From: Betaproteobacteria bacterium SCN2
GTDB lineage: Bacteria; Pseudomonadota; Gammaproteobacteria; Burkholderiales; Thiobacillaceae
DNA length: 64,000 nt
Assembly (NCBI GenBank): GCA_008923285.1
Contig: WBSG01000008.1
Span: forward strand, 62,001-126,000
Direction: 5' to 3'
Position 1 is the first letter of the stretch; every line of letters starts with the position of its first letter. The notes under the pieces were generated by a model. The model searched no databases. It had not been told where the DNA came from and was given only the letters and a program-made list of their open reading frames with translations. Positions 59,584 to 64,000 of the stretch are shown one piece after another. A program made the position numbers and the translations under genes.

Positions 59584-60725
59584 AACGACCCACGCAGCAG
59601 AACCAGGCCGTCGTCGTCAGCGCGGAAGACGCGCCCAGGCCCGGCACCCCGGGAACCAGCCCGTGTCAGCGCTACCGGTTTCCGCAGGTGAGGCTCGAAG
59701 CGCGGCCGCTGGGAGCGCTCGCAGCGGACCAGGTGCGCGTCGAAATGGCCTACGCCGGAATCTGTGGCACGGATCTGCATCTCGTGCAGAGCGATCCCAC
59801 CTCGGGGTATGTGCTTACTTCTGCCCCGGCCCTTATTCCGCGGGAAGGCCGTGTCATCGGCCATGAAGGCGTGGGGCGGGTGGTCGCGGTCGGCGCCGCC
59901 GTCAGCGGGCTGCGGCCCGGCGACTTCGTGGCGTTTTCTTCCATCCTTGCCTGCATGCAGTGCGAAGTCTGCCGCCGTGGCGCCTTCAATCAGTGCCCGC
60001 AATCCCGGCTGCTGGGCATGGAAATCGACGGGCTGTTCGCCAGCGTGGCCGATGTGCCGGCATCGCTCGCGCACGACGTCTCCTCCATCGTCAGGGGCGA
60101 GGCCGACCTGCGTGCGGCCGCCTGCCTGGAGCCGGCCGGCGTGGCCTTGCTGGCCTGTGAAAACGCACGCGTATCGCCGGGCGACACGGTGCTCGTTTTC
60201 GGCGGCGGGCCGATCGGGATTTTCAGCGCCATGCTGAGCAAGCGCGCGTTCGGTGCCGCCCATGTCGTGCTGGTCGAGCCGGTGGAAGCGCGGCGCGCCG
60301 TCGCGCGCCAATGGTGCGATGCCGTCTACGACGTGGAAGCGTTCTTCGGCGCGGATGCCGGAGATTTTGATGTCGTCATGGAGGGCTCGGGCAATCTTGC
60401 CAACATCAACCGGGTGTTCCGCCGCATCGGGCCCAATGGCCGGGTGGTGCTGCTGGGCCGCAGCGGCGCCCCGCTGGAAATCGATTCGGTCGACCACATG
60501 ATCACCAATGCGATCACGGTCGCCGGTTCGCGCGGCCATCTGGGCGGGGTGCTGTCCAGGGTGATCGCGTTGTATCGCGCGGGCCTGCTGCCGCTGGCGG
60601 CGGTGGTGACCGAAGAACTCGACTCGCTGGAGGCGCTGCTGGATACCCTGAGCAATCCCGACGGCCTGTTGCAGAATCACTGCAAGGTGCTGGCGAGAAT
60701 CAACCGGCAGTCGATTGCGCGCTAG
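59580..60725 (+). CDS. Zinc-dependent medium-chain dehydrogenase
   Basis: 381 residues. Catalytic zinc ligands C62 (GICGTDLH) and H95/E96 (GHEGVG); structural zinc lobe C125, C128, C131, C139. Rossmann loop VFGGGPIGIFSAM. Oxidises an alcohol or reduces an aldehyde or ketone; L-threonine- or sorbitol-dehydrogenase-like rather than a plain alcohol dehydrogenase. The N-terminus has a 30-residue extension. Overlaps the O-methyltransferase gene by 4 bp. Confidence 0.85.
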   Translation: MKRPTQQNQAVVVSAEDAPRPGTPGTSPCQRYRFPQVRLEARPLGALAADQVRVEMAYAGICGTDLHLVQSDPTSGYVLTSAPALIPREGRVIGHEGVGRVVAVGAAVSGLRPGDFVAFSSILACMQCEVCRRGAFNQCPQSRLLGMEIDGLFASVADVPASLAHDVSSIVRGEADLRAAACLEPAGVALLACENARVSPGDTVLVFGGGPIGIFSAMLSKRAFGAAHVVLVEPVEARRAVARQWCDAVYDVEAFFGADAGDFDVVMEGSGNLANINRVFRRIGPNGRVVLLGRSGAPLEIDSVDHMITNAITVAGSRGHLGGVLSRVIALYRAGLLPLAAVVTEELDSLEALLDTLSNPDGLLQNHCKVLARINRQSIAR

Positions 60726-60938
60726 GCGAATGCCATGCTGCCGAGCCTGAAAAAATCTTGATTTGACCCGTTTCGCCGCAGGCGCCAGCACTTCCGGACA
60801 CTGGCCGAAGATGCCGCCGCCTGTCCTGCCGCATGGTCGAGATCCCTTGGCGGCCGTGCCTCTTGCGCGGTGGCGGCTTGCATAAAATGCCGGCCGACGC
60901 TGGCTTGCCGCATTCTTTCCTTCGGTAGAATGTGCGGC

Positions 60939-63824
60939 ATGCTTCTCGCCAGCATCATCTTGCTCCCCTTCCTTGGCAGCCTGTGCGCGGCTTTCCTGCC
61001 GTCGAACGCGCGCAATGCCGAAGCGTGGCTGGCCGGCGTGGTTTCGCTCGCCGCCACCGCAATCGTCGCCAGCCTGTATCCGCAGGTCGCGGCCGGCGAG
61101 GTGCTGCGCATGACCCTGCCGTGGGCGCCCACGCTGGGGCTGAGCTTTGACCTGCGCATGGACGGCTTCGCCTGGCTGTTCGCGTTGCTGGTCACCGGCA
61201 TGGGCACGCTGGTGGTGGTGTACGCCCGCTATTACATGTCGCCGTCCGACCCGGTGCCGCGCTTCTTTTCCTTTTTCCTCGCCTTCATGGGCGCCATGCT
61301 CGGCATCGTGCTGTCCGGCAACCTGATCCAGATGGCGATGTTCTGGGAACTTACCAGCCTCGCGTCGTTCATGCTGATCGCCTACTGGCACCACCGGGTG
61401 GATGCCCGCAAGGGCGCGCGCATGGCGCTCGTGGTCACCGGCGCCGGCGGACTCGCCCTGCTCGGCGGGGTGCTGCTGCTCGGCCACATGGCCGGGGGTT
61501 ATGACCTGGATACCGTGCTGGCGGCGAAAGAGGCGGTCCAGTCCCATCCCTGGTATCCGCTCGCGCTGGGCTTGATCGCTCTGGGCGCGCTGACCAAGAG
61601 CGCCCAGTTCCCCTTCCATTTCTGGTTGCCGCACGCGATGGCGGCGCCCACGCCGGTTTCGGCCTATCTTCATTCCGCGACCATGGTGAAGGCCGGCGTG
61701 TTCCTGCTGGCACGCCTGTGGCCGGTGCTTGCAGGTACCGACGCCTGGTTCTGGGTCATCGGTGGCGCCGGCCTGTGCACCCTGGTGATTGCCGGCTACC
61801 TGGCAATCTTCCAGCAGGACATGAAAGGCGTGCTGGCCTATTCGACGATCAGCCATCTCGGGCTCATCACCCTGCTGCTCGGCATGAACAGCCCGCTCGC
61901 CCTGGTCGCCGCCGTGTTCCACATTTTCAATCACGCCACTTTCAAGGCTTCGCTGTTCATGGCGGCAGGCATCGTCGACCACGAAACCGGCACGCGCAAC
62001 CTGCAGCGCCTGTCGGGCCTGTACCGGGCGATGCCGATCACCGCCACGCTGGCGATGGTGGCGGCGGCGGCGATGGCGGGGGTGCCGCTGCTGAACGGCT
62101 TCCTGTCCAAGGAAATGTTCTTCGCCGAAACCGTATTTCTGCATCGTTCGGACTTGGAGCGCATGTTCCTGCCGCTGGCCGCCACGCTGGCCGGCATGTT
62201 CAGCGTGGCCTATTCGCTGCGCTTCATCCACCAGGTGTTCTTCGGCCCCGAGGCCAAGGATCTGCCCCGCGAACCGCACGAGCCCACGCGCTGGATGCTG
62301 TTGCCGAGCGGCCTGCTGGTGGTCGCATGCGTGCTGGTCGGGGTGCTGCCCGAATTCACCATCGGCTCGTTCCTGCGTACCGCGACCAACGCCATCCTCG
62401 GCGCCGACGCGCCCGCGTACAGCCTGGCGGTCTGGCACGGGCTCAACCTGCCCCTGGCAATGAGCGTAACGGCCATGGTCGGAGGCACCGTGCTCTATCG
62501 CGTATTTCTCAGGCGCACCAGCGAAACGGTGCCGCTGCTCGAACCCTTCGACGGCAAGCGTATCTTCGACCGGCTGCAAGTGGTCGTGACGACCCGCGCC
62601 GCACGCCTGATGGAGTGGCTGTCGCCGCCGGGCCAGCAGGTGCAGTTGCTGGCGGTCTTCGGCATCGCTCTAGGCAGCGGCCTGCTGCTGGTGTTCACGC
62701 AGGGCATGGCCTGGGGCGTGCGGCCGCTAACCCCGCTTGACCCGGCGTTCCTGCTGCTTTGGCTGATCGGCGGCGTCTGTGCGCTGGCCGTGGCCTGGCA
62801 GGCCAAGTATCACCGCCTTGCGGCGCTGATCTTTTCCGGCGCCGCCGGGCTTGCCACCAGCCTGACCTTTGTCTGGTTCTCGGCGCCGGACCTGGCATTG
62901 ACGCAACTCGCGGTCGAGGTCGTCACCGCCGTGCTCATCCTGCTCGGATTGCGCTGGCTGCCGCGTCGCGACGAACGTTACGCCTCGGGGCGAGGCCCGG
63001 CCGCGACTACCCGCTTGCGCCGGCTGCGCGACGTGGCACTGGCCACCGTTTCCGGCCTCGGCCTCGCCGGGGTGTCCTACGCGGTGCTGAGCCGTCCTCA
63101 GGTGGACGGCATTTCACCCTTTTTCATCGAACAGTCGTTGCCGCAGGGCGGCGGCCTCAATGTCGTCAATGTGATCCTCGTCGATTTCCGCGGCTTCGAT
63201 ACCTTCGGCGAGATCACGGTGGTCGGCATCGTCGCCCTGACCGTTTTCGCCTTGCTGCGCCGCTTCCGCCCGGCGCCAGAGAGCGTGCCGCTGCCGCATC
63301 AGCAGCGCGAGCAGGATGACCCGCAGGCCGATCCGGCCGTTGACCTCTCCGCCGCGCTGCCGTCCGGCTACCTGGCGCTGCCCGCGGTGCTGGTGCGTCT
63401 GCTGTTGCCGCTGGCCATGCTGGTTTCGCTGTTCTTCCTGCTGCGCGGTCACAACGCGCCCGGCGGCGGCTTCGTCGGCGGCCTGGTGCTGGCGACGGCG
63501 CTGCTCCTGCAATACATTGTCGGCGGCACCCAGTGGGTCGAATCGCGCCTGCGCATCCATCCCCTGACCTGGATCGCGCTGGGCCTGTTCAGCGCCGCCG
63601 GCGCCGGCATCGCCGCCTGGCTGGCCGGTGCGCCGTTCCTGACCAGCCTGGCCTGGCACGGCGCATTGCCGCTGGTCGGGGAAGTGCACTTGTCGAGCGT
63701 GCTGCTGTTCGACCTTGGCGTGTACATGCTGGTGGTGGGCAGCACGGTGCTGATGCTGATCGCCATTGCGCACCAGTCGTTGCGCGCACATCATCATCGC
63801 AAGCCTGCCGGAGAGCGCGCCTGA
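60939..63824 (+). CDS. mrpA: Mrp Na+/H+ antiporter subunit A, fused with MrpB
   Basis: 961 residues. Homologous to NuoL/NuoM proton-pumping subunits: [16 protein letters not shown] with the key glutamate, [35 protein letters not shown], and [14 protein letters not shown]. The C-terminal 130 residues form an MrpB domain ([18 protein letters not shown]). About 25 membrane segments. The start at 60939 ([13 protein letters not shown]) is preferred over ATG 60930. It shares one base with mrpC. The 213-bp gap upstream has no clear promoter. Confidence 0.93.
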   Translation: MLLASIILLPFLGSLCAAFLPSNARNAEAWLAGVVSLAATAIVASLYPQVAAGEVLRMTLPWAPTLGLSFDLRMDGFAWLFALLVTGMGTLVVVYARYYMSPSDPVPRFFSFFLAFMGAMLGIVLSGNLIQMAMFWELTSLASFMLIAYWHHRVDARKGARMALVVTGAGGLALLGGVLLLGHMAGGYDLDTVLAAKEAVQSHPWYPLALGLIALGALTKSAQFPFHFWLPHAMAAPTPVSAYLHSATMVKAGVFLLARLWPVLAGTDAWFWVIGGAGLCTLVIAGYLAIFQQDMKGVLAYSTISHLGLITLLLGMNSPLALVAAVFHIFNHATFKASLFMAAGIVDHETGTRNLQRLSGLYRAMPITATLAMVAAAAMAGVPLLNGFLSKEMFFAETVFLHRSDLERMFLPLAATLAGMFSVAYSLRFIHQVFFGPEAKDLPREPHEPTRWMLLPSGLLVVACVLVGVLPEFTIGSFLRTATNAILGADAPAYSLAVWHGLNLPLAMSVTAMVGGTVLYRVFLRRTSETVPLLEPFDGKRIFDRLQVVVTTRAARLMEWLSPPGQQVQLLAVFGIALGSGLLLVFTQGMAWGVRPLTPLDPAFLLLWLIGGVCALAVAWQAKYHRLAALIFSGAAGLATSLTFVWFSAPDLALTQLAVEVVTAVLILLGLRWLPRRDERYASGRGPAATTRLRRLRDVALATVSGLGLAGVSYAVLSRPQVDGISPFFIEQSLPQGGGLNVVNVILVDFRGFDTFGEITVVGIVALTVFALLRRFRPAPESVPLPHQQREQDDPQADPAVDLSAALPSGYLALPAVLVRLLLPLAMLVSLFFLLRGHNAPGGGFVGGLVLATALLLQYIVGGTQWVESRLRIHPLTWIALGLFSAAGAGIAAWLAGAPFLTSLAWHGALPLVGEVHLSSVLLFDLGVYMLVVGSTVLMLIAIAHQSLRAHHHRKPAGERA

Positions 63825-64000
63825 TGGAGATCGTGCTGGCACTGGCAATCGGCATCCTCGCCGGCTCGGGCATCTACCTGCTGCTGCGGCCGCGCACCTT
63901 CCAGGTCATCATGGGGCTCTCGCTGCTCGGCTATGCGGTCAACCTGTTCATCTTCGGCATGGGGCGCCTGCGCACCGGCGCCGCGCCGGTAATCGACGCG
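63824..64000 (+). CDS. mrpC: Mrp antiporter subunit C (partial)
   Basis: The first 59 codons of a NuoK-like membrane subunit (LALAIGILAGSGIYLLLRPRTFQVIMGLSLLGYAVNLFIF) continuing beyond the window. It overlaps the mrpA stop (TGATG). Confidence 0.9.
   Translation, partial: MEIVLALAIGILAGSGIYLLLRPRTFQVIMGLSLLGYAVNLFIFGMGRLRTGAAPVIDA

Noticed and set aside
59304-62579. A very long open frame on the minus strand (about 1091 codons)
   Set aside because: It runs antisense through the O-methyltransferase, the dehydrogenase and mrpA. It is low-complexity (H/Q/R/A/G-rich), has no motif and results from high GC bias in the real genes.

Overview
The window is a dense, GC-rich chromosomal stretch with the gene content and order of a betaproteobacterium, probably a Nitrosomonadales-like autotroph or respirer. 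The species is inferred from gene order only. The tail of gyrB at position 1 places the window close to the usual dnaA-dnaN-gyrB neighbourhood, so probably not far from the replication origin. No rRNA, tRNA, CRISPR array or complete insertion sequence is visible. Almost every gene is an intact housekeeping or cell-envelope gene, packed into overlapping operons.

Left end (1-5.2 kb): the gyrB tail, then two visibly AT-richer small genes (a likely orphan toxin-domain/immunity pair), an IS3-type transposase remnant, a PPK2 kinase, rsuA, a receiver-like orphan, an OmpA-family protein with calcium-type repeats, and trhO. 5.2-10.9 kb (minus): topA-smg-dprA-membrane protein-LysM protein. 11.0-22.1 kb (plus): def-fmt-htpX-rsmB-DUF4390-ntrY-ntrX-trkA-trkH-TPR-yggX, mostly with overlapping start/stop codons. 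The NtrX here has a degenerate AAA+ domain.

22.2-34.3 kb (minus): phoU with a Pho-box-like promoter, a YtkA-like protein, a Nudix/TMP-synthase fusion, two tandem 44-codon mini-ORFs joined by ATGA overlaps, a DUF815 ATPase, argJ, small conserved genes, then addA-addB-fdxA. 34.4-41.3 kb: trxA, rho, two envelope proteins, rpmE, an M48 protease, a GT-C-like membrane protein and mobA. 41.3-52.1 kb (minus): priA and hemE, separated by an AT-rich gap with clustered DnaA boxes, then two small periplasmic proteins and gltD-gltB.

52.4-56.7 kb (plus): a small membrane protein, then an operon for an SHP-type cytochrome, a diheme cytochrome c, a cytochrome b561 and a PmrA/QseB-type two-component system. 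Its leader holds a CTTAAT-N5-CTTAAT site that fits the operon's own regulator. 56.8-60.7 kb: a four-gene cluster (ATP-grasp-like protein, class I methyltransferase, COMT-like O-methyltransferase, zinc-dependent dehydrogenase) with no recognisable pathway, the best candidate for an undescribed biosynthetic system. 60.9-64 kb: the start of an Mrp cation/proton antiporter operon (fused mrpAB, then mrpC running off the end).

Three things stand out as potentially new: the ATP-grasp/methyltransferase/dehydrogenase cluster, the chain of translationally coupled mini-ORFs between the DUF815 and Nudix genes, and the clustered DnaA boxes between priA and hemE.
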